A stretch of 64,000 nt of DNA from Gemmatimonadota bacterium (GCA_016714015.1 JADJNZ010000004.1:62001-126000); one strand, 5' to 3'. Shown: positions 1 to 11,326, counted from the stretch's first letter. The notes: generated by a model not told the origin, from the letters alone. Program-made: numbers and translations.

Positions 1-3000
1 GCCGGGAGCAGGGTCGACCCGGTGGTCGTCGCCGGCGACGACGTGCCGGCCGCGTTCTGCGCCAGCACGCGGTAGCCGTAGAGGTTCCCGACGGTCGCGG
101 TCTCGTCACTGTACGACGTGACGTCCGCTCCGAGGGTCGCCAGCGTCACCGGCGAAGCGCAGGACGGATCCGCGCACCGCTGCACGATGAACGCCAGTTC
201 GTTCGCCGAGTTGTCCGTCCAGCTCAGGTCGATCCGGTTGGCCGAGATCGTCGTCGCGACGAGACCGGTCGGGTCCTGCGGGATGCTCGTGGTCGCGGCC
301 ACCTCGGCGGTGTAGCCCGAGGTGCCGGCCGCGTTCACGGCGCGCACGCGGTACGAGTACGACTCGTTCGGCGTGAGCGGTTCGTCGGTGTAGCCCTGTG
401 CGTCCACCGCGAGCGTCGCGACCTCGGTGAACTCCGAGCAGCCGGCGCCCACGCAGCGCTCGACGCGATAGCTCACCTCGTTGTCGGCCGCGTCGACCCA
501 GGTCAGGTCGATGCGCGTCGCGGAGATCGTCGTCGCCACCAGCGTGGTCGGCGTCGCGGGGACGTCGGTATCGACGTCCGCGATGTCGCTGTAGGCCGAG
601 GTGCCAGCGTTGTTCACCGCGCGCACCCGGTAGCGGTAGGTCGTGTTCACGACCGTGGTGAGGTCGCTGTACGACGCGGCGTCGATCCCAAGCGAGGCGA
701 GCTCGGCGAAGGTCGTGCAGCCTGGGCCGTCGCAGCGCTCGACGCGGAGGGAGACCTCGTTGTCGGCGTTCTCGGTCCAGGTGAGGTCGATGCGGCCCGC
801 GGCGATGGTCACCGCGGCGAGCCCGCTCGGGGCCGCCGGCGTGTTGGTGCCCGCCGTCGCGACGTTCGACGCACCGGAGGTGCCCGACGCGTTGTACGCG
901 CGGACCCGGTACCGGTAGGTCGTGCCCGCGGTGAGTCCGCCGTTCTGGAAGCTCGTCGCGTCCGGTGTCTCCACCGAGTCGATCGGGGTGAAGGAGCCGC
1001 AGCCCGAGCCGGTGCAGCGCTCGATGACGAAGCCGAGTTCGTCACCGGCGTTGTCGACCCAGGAGAGGTCGATCCGGTCGGCGCTGAAGGTGGTCGCGGT
1101 CAGCGTGGTCGGGATGCCCGGGACGACCGTCGCGGACTGGACGATGCCGGTGTACGCCGAGGTGCCGGCGCCGTTCACCGCGCGGATGCGGTAGCGGTAG
1201 ACCAGCCCGCCGGTGAGGCCGAGATCGCTGTAGGTCGTGGCGTCCGCCGCCGTCGTGCTGACGAGGGCGAAGTCACTGCAGGCGGCGCCGGCGCAGCGCT
1301 CCACCTGGAAGCCCTGCTCGTTGTCCGACGCGTCGACCCACTCGAGATCGACGCGGTCGCCTGCGACGGCGGTCGCGCTCGGCCCCGTCGGGGCGGCGGG
1401 CAGGATCGTCGTCGCCGTCGCGGTGTTGCTGTAGCCGGAGCTGCCTTCATTGAAAGCGCGCACGCGGAAGGTGAACGAGGTCGCCTCGGCGATCGGCGTG
1501 TCGCTGAACGTGGTCGCGTCGGCGGCGAGCGTCGCGACGACCGCGAAGTCGGCGCACCCCGGGCCGGCGCACCGCTCGACGCGGTAGCCGGTCTCGTCGG
1601 TGCCGTTGTCGGTCCACGCGAGGTCGATCCGCGTGGTGGACTGCGCGCCGGCCGTCAGGCCGCTCGGGTCGAGCGGGACGTTCGTGTTCTCCTCGACGAT
1701 GTCGGAGTAGGCCGAGTTGGCGACGCCGTTGTAGGAGCGGACGCGGTACCGGTAGGTGGTGCCGAAGGCGAGCGTGGAGTCGGCGTGGCCGGTCGCGTTG
1801 GCCGCGACGGTCGCGACCTCGACGAAGTCGGCGCAGCCGGTGCCGGTGCAGCGCTCGATGCGGAAGCCGGTCTCGTTGGAGGCGGCGTCGGTCCACGTGA
1901 GGTCGATCCGGTCGCCCAGCACGGTCGTCGACGCGAGCGCGGTCGGCGGGGCGGGGGCGAAGGTGTTCGGGCTCACGATGGCCGTGTAGGCCGAGAAGCC
2001 CGCGCTGTTCGCGGCGCGCAGCCGGTAGCGGTAGAAGGTGTTGCTGACGAGACCGCCATCGGCGTAGGACGTGACGTCCTGCGCGATCGTCGCGATCTGC
2101 ACGAACGCGGCGCATCCGGCGCCGGCGCAGCGCTCGAGACGATAGGTGAGCTCGTTGTTCGCGTTGTCCGTCCAGTCGAGCGTGATCTCGTTCGGCGCCG
2201 TGACGGTCGCGGCGAGATCGCTCGGATTCGCCGGCAGGAGCGTGCTCGCGTCGACCGGCCCGTCGGTGCCCGACGTGCCGGCGAGGTTGAACGCCGTGAC
2301 CCGGTAGCGGTAGGTCTGGCCGACGACGGTGGTGAGGTCGCTGTGGCCGGCGATGTCGCTGCCCGTGGTGACGAGGAGCGCGAAGTCCGTGCAGCCATCG
2401 CCGGTGCACCGCTCGACCGTGTATCCCAACTCGTTGGAGGCGTTGTCAGCCCAGCCGAGGTCCACCTGTGTGGCGGAGACCGTCGTGGCGGCGAGGCCGG
2501 TCGGCGCGCTCGGACGGACCGTGTTCGCCGACGCCGGGCCCGTGTACGGCGACTCACCGACCAGGTTCACCGCGCGCACGCGGTAGTGGTACGTCTCGTC
2601 GAGGGTCGTCGCCGAATCGACGTGCGCGGTGGTGTTCGCCGGCAGGGTCACGAGGAGCGCGAAGTCGGCGCATCCCGTCCCCGTGCACCGCTCGAGCTGG
2701 TACGAGACCTCGTTGGTCGCGTCGTCCGACCACCCGATCGTGATGCGGTTCGCCTGGGTGTTGGCCGCGGCGAACGCCGTCGGCGCGGCCGGGATGGTGA
2801 CCGAGGCGGTGGCCGTGTTCGTGTAGCGCGACGTGCCGTTGTCGTTCACGGCGCGCACGCGGTAGGTGGCGATGTCGTTCAGGGCGAGCGTCGCATCGAC
2901 ATAGGTGTCGACGTTCGCGCCGACGGCGGCGATGTCGGTGAAGTCGCCGTCGAGGCAGCTCGCCGCGTTGCACCGCTGGATGACGTAGGAGGTCTCGTTG

Positions 3001-6000
3001 TCCGCGTTGTCGGTCCAGACGAGGCTGATCGACGAGGTCGAGGCCGCGGTCGCGACGAGCGCGGTCGGGTCGGCCGGGACGTTGGTCGTCGCGTCGACGA
3101 TCGTCGTGTACGCCGAGCCGCCGACGCCGTTGATGGCCCGCACGCGATAACGGAAGGCGAGGTTGGGCGTGAGCCCCGCGTCGCTGTAGGACGCGGTGTT
3201 CGGCGCCAGACTGTCGATGCGCGCGAAGTCGGTGCAGCTCGCGCCGGTGCAGCGCTCGAGCTCGTAGCCGTCCTCGTTCGTCGCGTTGTCGTCCCAGGTC
3301 AGGTCGATGCGCGTGGAGGAGAAGGTGACCGCGACGAGGTTGGTCGGGTCGGCGGGGAGCAGCGTGCTGACCTCGACCTCGTTCGACGGCGTCGAGCTGC
3401 CGATGGCGTTGCGCGCGAACACGCGGTACCGGTAGGTGGCGCCCGCGCTGACCGTCGCGTCGTTGTAGTTCGACGTGCCGCTGGCGACCGAGTCGATCGC
3501 GGCGAACGCGCCGCAGCCCGCGCCCGTGCACCGCTCGATCACGAACCGCGTCTCGTTGTCGGACACGTCGGTCCACGCGATGTCGACCGACGTCGTCCCG
3601 TTCGGGGTCGCCGTCACGCCCGACGGGGCCACCGGGATGGTCGTCGTCACCGACGCGACGTTCGAGTAGCCCGAGTTCCCGGCGCCGTTGAAGGCGCGGA
3701 TGCGGTACCGGTTGACCGCGCCGGCGGAGGCCCCGGTGTGGAGGAACGCCACCGTCGCATCCGCGACGTTGGCGACCTCGACGAAGTCGAGGCACCCGTC
3801 GCCGACACAGTGCTCGATCAGGAAGCCGATCTCGTCGGTCGAGTTGTCCGTCCAGGTGAGGCCGACCTCGGTCGTGCTCTGCGGCCGAGGCCGCCAGGCC
3901 GGTCGGGATCGCCGGGCAGGTTGGTCGAGGCCGCCGCGATGCTCGGTGTAGGCCGAGGCGCCCGCGCGCATTGAACGCGCGACGCGATACCGGTACCTCA
4001 GGGAGGCGGTGAGCCCTTCGTTGATGTAGCCGTTGATGTCGGTCGCGGTCGAATCGACGACCACGAAGTCGACGCAGGCGCCACCCCGGCGCAGCGCTCG
4101 ACGTAGAACCCGAGCTCATCGACGGCGTTGTCGGTCCAGGTGAGGTCGATCCGCGTGTCCGACTGCGTGTCGCGACCAGGCCGTCGGCGCGGCGGAGGAC
4201 CTCGGTCGTGACCTCAGCGCTGCGCGACGGCGCCGAACGGCCGGAGATGTTGCGAGCGCGGACCTGATACGTGTAGCTGTTCCCCGCCGACACGGTGAGG
4301 TCGGAGAGGGCGGTCTGCCCGAGCGAGGTCGAGTCGAGGTCCGCGAAGGTCACGCAGCCGCGCCGGGCACCGCTCGACCACGAAGCCGTTCGCGTCGAGC
4401 GCGTTGTCGGCCCACGTGAGATCGATCCGGCCGGCCGAGACCACGGTCGCGGCGAGCGCGCTCGGCGCCACCGGCAGGATCGTGCCCGCGGTCGCATCGT
4501 TGCTGTCGCCCGACGGTCCGGCGTTGTTCACGGCGCGGATGCGGTAGGTGTAGCTCAGGTCGAGAGGGGCCGAGAGGTCCTGATACGACGTGACGTTCGC
4601 GGGCGGGGTCGCGAGCTGGGTGAACGTCGAGCATCCGGCGCCCGAGCAGCGCTCGATGACGAATCCCGACTCGTTGTCGGCCGCGTCGGTCCAGTTCAGG
4701 TCGATCCGCGTCCCGCTCACGGTGATCGCATTCAGCCCGGTCGGCGCGGTCGGCGGCCGCGTGCTGGTCGCCACGACAGACGAGAAGGCCGAGGAGCCGA
4801 CCACGTTGAAGGCCCGGACGCGGTACCGGTAGTCGAGCCCCGGCGCCACGTCGGTGTCCTGATAGCTGATCACGCCGGCGGCGAGGGCCGCGCCGACCGC
4901 CGCGAAGTTCACGCAGCCGGCGCCCTCGCAGCGTTCGAGCACGAAGCCTTGCTCGTCGCTCGACGCGTCCGTCCAGGCGAGGTCGATGCGCGAGTCGCTG
5001 AAGAGCGTCGCGCTGAGGCCGGTGGGCGCCGACGGGACGGCGGTGGTCGCCGTCGCGGTGTTCGATGCCGCCGACGCACCGACGGCATTGATGGCGAGCA
5101 CGCGATACGAGTACGAGAGCCCGGCGGTGACGCCGGTGTTCTGGTACGTCACCACGCCGGCCGCGACGGTGGCGAGGGTGGTGAAGTTCGAGCAGCCCAC
5201 ACCCGTGCAGCGCTCGATGCGGAAGTCCGTCTCGTTGTCCGACTGATCCGTCCACGCGAGGTCGATCCTGGGTGCCCGCAACGATCGTCGCGCCGTCAGC
5301 GCGGTCGGCGCCGTCGCGGCGCGGGTGCTCGCCGCGGCCGTGTTGGACGCGCCCGAGTTGCCCACCGCGTTGCGCGCGCGGATGCGGTACTGGTAGTCAT
5401 TGCCCGCCGTGACGCCGACGTCACTGTAGCTCGGCGTGCCGGCCGCGGCGCTCCCCACCTCGACGAAGGTGGAGCAGCCGGCGCCCGCGCAGCGCTCGAT
5501 GCGGAACGACGACTCGTTGTCCGACGCATCCGTCCAGGTCAGGTTCACCTGCGTGCCGGAGACCGTCGCGGCCGCGAGGCCGCTGGGCGCGTTCGGGAGG
5601 ATGAGCGACGCCAGCACGGGGCCCGCTTCGGCCGAGTTGCCGGCGACGCCGGTGGCGCGGACGCGGTACCGGTACGAGCTGTCGACCACGACGGTGTGGT
5701 CGCTGTAGGCGGTCGCGGCCGCCGCGACCGTCGCGAGGGCCGAGAAGACGGCGCAATTGGTGCCCACGCAGCGCTCGATCGCGAAGCCCGTCTCCGCGGC
5801 CGTCGTGTCGGACCAGCTGAGGTCGACGCGGGTCGCCGAGACGACCGATGCGGCGAAGCTGGCCGGGACGCCGGGGCTCCGGGTGTTCGCGAGCGCCGAA
5901 TTGGACGGGCTCGCCGAGTTGCCGGCGAGGTTCGCGGCGAACACGCGGTACGTGTAGAACGTCTGTCGACCGTGGTCGGGTCGGTGAACGTGGTCACCAC

Positions 6001-6750
6001 GTCGGTCGGGACCGGTCGAGGATCACGGTGAACGTCGAGCAGCCCCGGTGGCGCAGCACGCTGGACGCTGAAGCCGGTCTCGTTGGCGGCGTTGTCATGC
6101 CAGCCGAGATCGATCTGCGTCGCCGAGGTGGTCGCGACGAGGGCGCTCGGCGCCGCCGGACGGATCGTGTTGGCCGTCGCCGTCGCGGAGTAGGCGGACG
6201 GGGCGACGTTGTTGGTCGCGCGGACGCGGTAGGTGTACGTGCCGTCGACGGCGAGGCCGGTGTTCTGGTACGCCTGGGTCACGCCCGCCGCGACGCTGGC
6301 GACCGACGAAGTCGCGATCGGTGCCGCAGACGCCATGCCGCAGCGCTCGACGTCGAAGCCGGTCTCGTTGTTCGGTCGCGTCGGTCCACGTCAGGTCGAT
6401 CTGCGTGCCCGAGATCGTCGTCGCGCTGAGCCGCTCTGGCGCGGCCGGGCCGCCGAGCACGACGCTCACCGGGCCGATGAAGGCGGAGATGCCGACGCTG
6501 TTGCGCGCGCGGACGCGGTAGCGGTAGGTCGCCGCCGCGGTGCGGCCCTGGCGTCGTTGAAGCTCATGACGTTCGCGGCCCTGGAGTCGATGATCGGGGA
6601 AGGCGGTGCAGCCGGCCCTCGCGCAGCGCTCGATGATGAACGCCGACTCGTTGTCGGCGTTGTCGGACCAGCGGAGCGTCGCCGACGTGGCCGAGGTCGC
6701 GACCGCGGTCAGCGCGCTCGGCGCGGCCGGCAAGCGGCGGATCGCGATCA
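1..6750 (-). repeat. Array of about 24 FN3 modules, period about 278 bp
   Basis: The codons for the F-strand motif (RYRVRA or close) recur near 68, 345, 618, 905, 1190, 1458, 1740, 2020, 2300, 2577, 2860, 3138, 3418, 3695, 3970, 4262, 4540, 4818, 5098, 5378, 5655, 5940, 6225 and 6510. Each module has the order P-ALxA, IDLxWTDxxxNE, (I/V)ERCxGxGC, YxDxx and Y.YRVRAxNxxG. Nearly all carry two cysteines four to five residues apart in the ERCxGxGC segment, which is not typical of FN3 domains. This is a protein-coding repeat, not a CRISPR or satellite. Confidence 0.9.
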
Positions 6751-7807
6751 TCAGATCGTAGTGGCCGACCGGCTATTGCCCCGGCCCACGCGCACCTTGT
6801 ACGTTCTCGGTCGCCGGCGCCACGCTCGAGTCGCGCGAGTCGGTGTTCGGGCCGGAGATGTTGTCGTTGGTCGGCGCCCACCTGCGTCGTGCCGTCGTTC
6901 CGGAAGAGCGAGACGATCGTGTTGAGCGGCGACGCAGGCGTGAGGCGCGCCGCGCGCGTCTCGACGACGATCGTGTCACCGGCCGCGCGCGTCGACAGAC
7001 ATACCACCCGTCGCGGAGCCCGGGCGTGATGTTCCGGCCGAAGATCGTGTCGGGCACGACGAGCCGTGACGACGCGCCGCTCGGGCGTCGCCGACGCCGC
7101 TGCCGCCGGCGAGGCCGGGACGGTGAAGTTGTGCGAGTGCTCCACGCGACCAGGGGCGTTGGTGACCGGGAGCGTCGGGCGGGCGCGCAGGAACCACGTG
7201 CCCGTGTCGGTGATCGTGACCGGGACCGTCGTACCGCCGGCCGCGGACGTGAACGTGATCACGCCCTGGTGAACCCGGCGTTGTCGGCGACCTCGAACTG
7301 CCAGCCGGTCGCGAGCGCGAAGCTCGTCCCGAGCGTGACGGTTCGCGAGAAGTCGGTGGTGTCGGAGAGCGTGAAGGTCGGGACGGTCGGGACGACCGGG
7401 GCCACCTGGATCACGACCGGCGTGGTGCCGCCGGCGGTCACGGTGATCGCGCTGGTGGAGCGCGCGTAATGCTGGATCGCGCCGCCGACGGTGCCTTCGA
7501 GCGTGAGCGTGTACGAGCCGGGGTCGATCGCGTCGAGCGTGCCGGTCCAGTTGCCGGTCGGCGTCGTCGGCGGCGTGAGATTCTCGGTCGTGACGATCGA
7601 CGACGACCCCGAGAGGGTGAGCGTCGCGCGCATGCCGTCGAGCGCGACGAGCTTCGCCGTGCTCTTGGTGTCGGTCACGAGCGCGAAGCGCGGGACGATG
7701 CGGCCCTTGGTGGGCAGCTTGGTCGGCGCGTCGCAGGAGGCGAGCAGGCTCGCTCCGAGGAGGAGCGGGAGGGCGAGAACCCGAGGGGTCAGGCGCATGG
7801 GTCGCAT
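1..7807 (-). CDS. Giant FN3-repeat lipoprotein, 3' end outside window, frame broken many times
   Basis: Exported surface protein built almost entirely of fibronectin type III modules. The N-terminus MRLTPRVLALPLLL ends in a lipobox (LLASC), so a lipid-anchored envelope protein is predicted. About 180 residues of beta-rich leader follow, then FN3 modules of about 92 residues from near 6750 to the left edge. The start ATG at 7807 follows the stop of the upstream gene by one base; an in-frame ATG at 7798 is the alternative. The frame is continuous from 7807 to about 7260 and from about 3880 to 1, but changes some twenty times between, each time resuming FN3 sequence in another frame. The changes often come as compensating pairs (near 6600/6548 and 5288/5272), which points to consensus errors rather than decay. 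The role is probably adhesion or scaffolding; no catalytic domain is visible. Confidence 0.8.
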
Positions 7808-7808
7808 A

Positions 7809-9524
7809 TCAGGGGTTCGGGACCGAGATGTTGATCGAGCCTGTCGTCGCGGCGGGCGTACCGCCGCCGCCGCCGCCCAGGGCCGCGGCCGCTCCGGCCG
7901 CACCCCCGATGACGGCGATCCACACCCACTTCTTGCTCTTCTTCGGCGCGGCCTGCGGCTGTGCGGGGCCCTGCGCGACCGCCGTGCGGAGCGGCACCGC
8001 CACGCGGATCGTCTCGCCGGGGCGAATGACGATCTCCTGCGTGCGGCTCTGCAACCCGGGCGCGCTGGTCTCCAGTCGATAGCGACCCATCGGGCCGCTG
8101 AAGTTGTACGGCGCCGGCCCGGTCGCGCCGGCGGTCACCTCGGTCCAGTGCCAGCGCTCGAGACCGGTGAGCTTCACCGTCGCGCCCGGCACGTCGGTCG
8201 CCACGGTCACGCCGCCGTAGAGGTGGCTCTCACGGCGGCCGACCTCCGCGAGCGCGAGGGTCTGCTGGGCGGTGATCGCCTGCCGGGCCTGCGCGAGCAG
8301 GGCGGAGGCGTTGGGTGCCGGGATGGCGCCCGCGCCGGCGGTCCACACGCCGGCGAGTCGGCCGAGGTAGTCGACCACGGGCGCGCCGTTCACGCCCTGC
8401 GCGATGGTGGTGCTGAGCCGCAGCGCGCCGAGGGGCCGCTGCGCCCACTCGTCGATGTTGGCGCGGGTGTCGGCGACCGTCGCGCACTGCGCGAGCGTGA
8501 TCGCCCACGCCGACTGCCCGTCGATGATCTGCGTCGCGAGCGCCACCGAGTCGGTGCGCGCCGCGGGGAGGACCACCACGGCGAGATTCGCGCTCGCATC
8601 ATACGCGGCGACGCGCAGCTCGCCGGTGACGGGCTGGCCGTTGATGCGGACCGTGAGCGCGTCGGCGCCGCGGATGGCGGTGTAGCTCGTGAGGAGCACG
8701 CGGCTGCCGGCGACGACGCCCGCGGCGCAGGCCGGGGCGGGCGTGCCGAAGCGCGAGACGGAGAGCGCCGCGGTGCTGCGATAGGCGTTCTGGCGGGCCG
8801 CGTCGGTGATGGTCGCCGAGATGACCGCCGACGAGGTGAGCTGGAACGCGAAGGTGAGCGTGGCCCCCGGCAGGACCTCGCGCGTGATGCGCGCGGGAAG
8901 GAAGCCGGTCGCGGTGACCTCGATCTCGTAGCTGCCCGGCGGGAGCGCGAGCCCCGCGCCCGCGACGAGCTGTCCGACGGGCGTGCCGCGCGCGCCACCG
9001 GGTGTGGTCGCGGCATTGGAGACGGTGACGCGGATCGCCGCCGACATCGGCGACGGGTCGAGGCGAAGCGTCCCCTGCGTGGCCGTGCTGGTGCGGCCCG
9101 GCCAGGTCCAGGTCATGCGCGTGAGGTCGTCCGAGTCGGTGCGCACCGAGGCGTAGGCGCGCGCATCGCGCAGCACCGACACGACGCCCGCGAGATAGTT
9201 CACGGAGTCGATGCGCATCGTGGGGTTGAGGCGCATGCCCCAGCGGGCCCAGGTGCGCGCGTCGGGCTCGTTGCCGTTCTCGACGAGCACCTGCGCGAGC
9301 AGGTGGAGCGCGCGCACCCAGGTGGTGTCGGCGCCGCCGAGGGAGGGGTCGAGTGCCGCGCGCGCGAGTTGCAGCGCGCGGTCGGGTTCGACGTTCTCGT
9401 AGGCGGCGGCCGCCTGCGTCACGAGGGTGGCCCGGCTGGTGGGCTGGGCGGGCGCGTTCTGCGCGGAGAGGGCGAGCGGCGCGAGGAGCAGGAGCGCGGC
9501 CACCGCGTGTATGCGACGCATCAT
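7809..9524 (-). CDS. Exported protein with TPR-like region, inactive trypsin-like domain and PEGA-like domain
   Basis: 571 residues with a signal peptide (1-21). A helical TPR-like stretch lies at about 30-125, then beta-rich domains. Residues 265-400 align with HtrA/trypsin-like folds (TSYTAIRGAD 279-288, DASANLAVV 309-317, GVNGAPV 377-383), but the three catalytic positions are T282, N313 and N379 instead of His, Asp and Ser. A PEGA-like domain follows (about 440-510), then a lysine-rich segment, a hydrophobic helix (about 530-548), a glycine run and a short tail. The start ATG overlaps the kinase stop (ATGA), so translation is probably coupled. I infer a binding or scaffold role in the envelope rather than proteolysis. 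The kinase downstream of the same promoter also ends in a PEGA domain, which suggests related extracytoplasmic partners. Confidence 0.72.
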   Translation of the reverse strand: MMRRIHAVAALLLLAPLALSAQNAPAQPTSRATLVTQAAAAYENVEPDRALQLARAALDPSLGGADTTWVRALHLLAQVLVENGNEPDARTWARWGMRLNPTMRIDSVNYLAGVVSVLRDARAYASVRTDSDDLTRMTWTWPGRTSTATQGTLRLDPSPMSAAIRVTVSNAATTPGGARGTPVGQLVAGAGLALPPGSYEIEVTATGFLPARITREVLPGATLTFAFQLTSSAVISATITDAARQNAYRSTAALSVSRFGTPAPACAAGVVAGSRVLLTSYTAIRGADALTVRINGQPVTGELRVAAYDASANLAVVVLPAARTDSVALATQIIDGQSAWAITLAQCATVADTRANIDEWAQRPLGALRLSTTIAQGVNGAPVVDYLGRLAGVWTAGAGAIPAPNASALLAQARQAITAQQTLALAEVGRRESHLYGGVTVATDVPGATVKLTGLERWHWTEVTAGATGPAPYNFSGPMGRYRLETSAPGLQSRTQEIVIRPGETIRVAVPLRTAVAQGPAQPQAAPKKSKKWVWIAVIGGAAGAAAALGGGGGGTPAATTGSINISVPNP

Positions 9525-11326
9525 GGATTGGGCACCAGGGTGATTCGGACCACGGGATTGTCACCGGCCTTCACGTCGACGGTCTGCGTGACCGTCTGAT
9601 AGCCGTCCTTCTTCACGACGATGATGTGATCGCCCGGCGCGAGGTCGATCGACCAGCTCTTCTTCTCGCCGTACGAGGTGCGGTCGATCTCGAAGGTCGC
9701 GGGGAAGTTCACCGTGAGGCGGAGCTTCCCCATCTCGACCGCGGCCGGCGCGGGCGCAGGCGCGGGCGCGGGCGTGCTCGGCGCGGGGGCGTTCTGCACC
9801 GGCGTGGTCTGCTGTTGTGCGGGCGTGCGGACCGGCGCCTTGGTGCCCCCCGTGGGCGCCTTCGTGCCGGTGTTCGTGCCCGTGCTGGCGGGCGGACGCG
9901 TGACCGGCGCCTTGGTGTCCTCGGGCGGCTTCGCGGCGGCCGCCGCAGCGTTCGCGGCTGCGACGATCGCCGCGGTGTCGACCGTCTGAGGCGTGGGCGT
10001 GACCGGCGCGGGGGTGATGGGAGCCGGCGCCGGCGGCGTGGCCGCCAGCGTGGACGGATTCGTCGCGGGCGAGTCGCCGCCCTTCGTCGCGAAGTACGCC
10101 GCGGCGGCACCACCGCCGAGCACGACGACCGCGATCGCGGCGAACAGTCCCGCCTTCGACTTCGGCGCCGGGGCCGGCGCGGACACGGCCTTCGCGGACG
10201 CGACGACCGTCTTGTCCGCCGGCTTGGTCTGTCCCCTCGGGACGACCGTCTTGTTCCGACCGCTGCTCGCGGCGGAGGCGTTCGTGCCGCTCCCGGCGCC
10301 GGTGCGCAGGCGCTTCGCGTCGTCGGCGTTCATCACGACCGTGACGCCGCTCGCGCGTGCCGGCTCCTTCGGCACGAAATCGGGGTCCTTCATCGCCTGG
10401 ATGAAGTCGTGCACCGAGAGGAACCGCTCGCTGCCGTCCTTGGAGAGCGCTCGCGCGACCGCCGTCGAGACGTGCGGCGGCAGGTCGGGCATCTCCTCGC
10501 CGAGGACCGGCGCCGGGAACATGCAGTGCTTGTGCAGGATGTCGATCGCCGACTCGCCGTCGAACGGCACATGCCCGGCGAGCATCCGGTACGCCATCAC
10601 CGCGACCGAGTACTGGTCGCTGGCACCGGAGACGGTCTTGCCCATGCCCTGCTCGGGGCTCATGAAGTAGGGCGTGCCGATCACCGAGTCCGTGGCGGTG
10701 AGCTTGCCCTCGGAGAGCGCCTTCGCGATCCCGAAGTCGGTCACGATGACGCGATTCCGGTTGTCGAGCATCACGTTCGCGGGCTTGATGTCGCGATGGA
10801 TGACCTTGTGTTCGTGTGCGTAATCGAGCGCGTCGGCCACCTGCTCGAGGATCTCGATCGACTCGTCGAGCGACATGGCGCCGCGTTCCTTCAGCAGGTC
10901 CTCGAGCGACTTGCCCTCGAGGAACTTCATCGCGTACCAGAAGAGCTTGCCGCCGTCGCCGATGCGGTAGATCGGGATGATGTTCGGATGGTCGAGCGCT
11001 GCCGCGGTGCGCGCCTCGCGCTTGAAGCGCTCGACGCCGTGGCCGAACGTGAGCTCGGGCGGCAGCACCTTCAGCGCGACCTTGCGAGCGAGCCCGGTCT
11101 CCTCGGCCAGGTACACGACGGCCATGCCGCCGCGGCCGAGCATGTGCTTCACGGTGTAGACACCCTTGGTGTCCTCGCGGAGCAGCCGCTCCATGTGCAG
11201 GAACGAGCTCTGGTCCATCGCCGCGGTCGCCGCGGCCTGCCCCTCCGCGTCGGACACGAGGGAGCCGCAACTGTGGCAGAAACGGGCTTCGTCAGCGACG
11301 GGCGTGCTGCAATGCGCGCAGATCAT
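9521..11326 (-). CDS. Membrane Ser/Thr protein kinase with N-terminal zinc ribbon and C-terminal PEGA domain
   Basis: 601 residues. The N-terminal zinc ribbon uses C3, C6, C17 and C20. The Hanks-type kinase domain (about 60-315) has the glycine loop LGRGGMAVVY (63-72), the ATP lysine in VALKV (K86), HRDIKPAN (177-184), DFG (197-199) and SPE in place of APE (223-225), so it should be active. A Pro/Ala/Thr-rich linker, a membrane helix near 385-410 and a second disordered linker lead to a PEGA domain at the C-terminus, placing a sensor or anchor outside the membrane. It is first in a three-gene operon with the degenerate protease-fold protein and the FN3 lipoprotein. PEGA proteins commonly sit in envelope signalling systems; the phosphorylation target is unknown. 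Confidence 0.92.
   Translation of the reverse strand: MICAHCSTPVADEARFCHSCGSLVSDAEGQAAATAAMDQSSFLHMERLLREDTKGVYTVKHMLGRGGMAVVYLAEETGLARKVALKVLPPELTFGHGVERFKREARTAAALDHPNIIPIYRIGDGGKLFWYAMKFLEGKSLEDLLKERGAMSLDESIEILEQVADALDYAHEHKVIHRDIKPANVMLDNRNRVIVTDFGIAKALSEGKLTATDSVIGTPYFMSPEQGMGKTVSGASDQYSVAVMAYRMLAGHVPFDGESAIDILHKHCMFPAPVLGEEMPDLPPHVSTAVARALSKDGSERFLSVHDFIQAMKDPDFVPKEPARASGVTVVMNADDAKRLRTGAGSGTNASAASSGRNKTVVPRGQTKPADKTVVASAKAVSAPAPAPKSKAGLFAAIAVVVLGGGAAAAYFATKGGDSPATNPSTLAATPPAPAPITPAPVTPTPQTVDTAAIVAAANAAAAAAKPPEDTKAPVTRPPASTGTNTGTKAPTGGTKAPVRTPAQQQTTPVQNAPAPSTPAPAPAPAPAAVEMGKLRLTVNFPATFEIDRTSYGEKKSWSIDLAPGDHIIVVKKDGYQTVTQTVDVKAGDNPVVRITLVPNP

Noticed and set aside
1785..3974. A 729-codon open frame on the plus strand with Arg/Gly/Asp-rich sequence.
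   Set aside because: It is antisense to the FN3 repeats, has no recognisable domain and shows the low-complexity composition of GC-rich shadow frames.
1..6750. Regular 278-bp periodicity that might be read as a CRISPR or satellite array.
   Set aside because: The period is one FN3 module (about 92 codons) and the conserved bases are codons for FN3 strands.
3880..7262. Programmed frameshifting or phase variation in the FN3 gene.
   Set aside because: The frame changes are scattered, of both directions, and not at homopolymer or slippery sites of one kind; consensus error is simpler.
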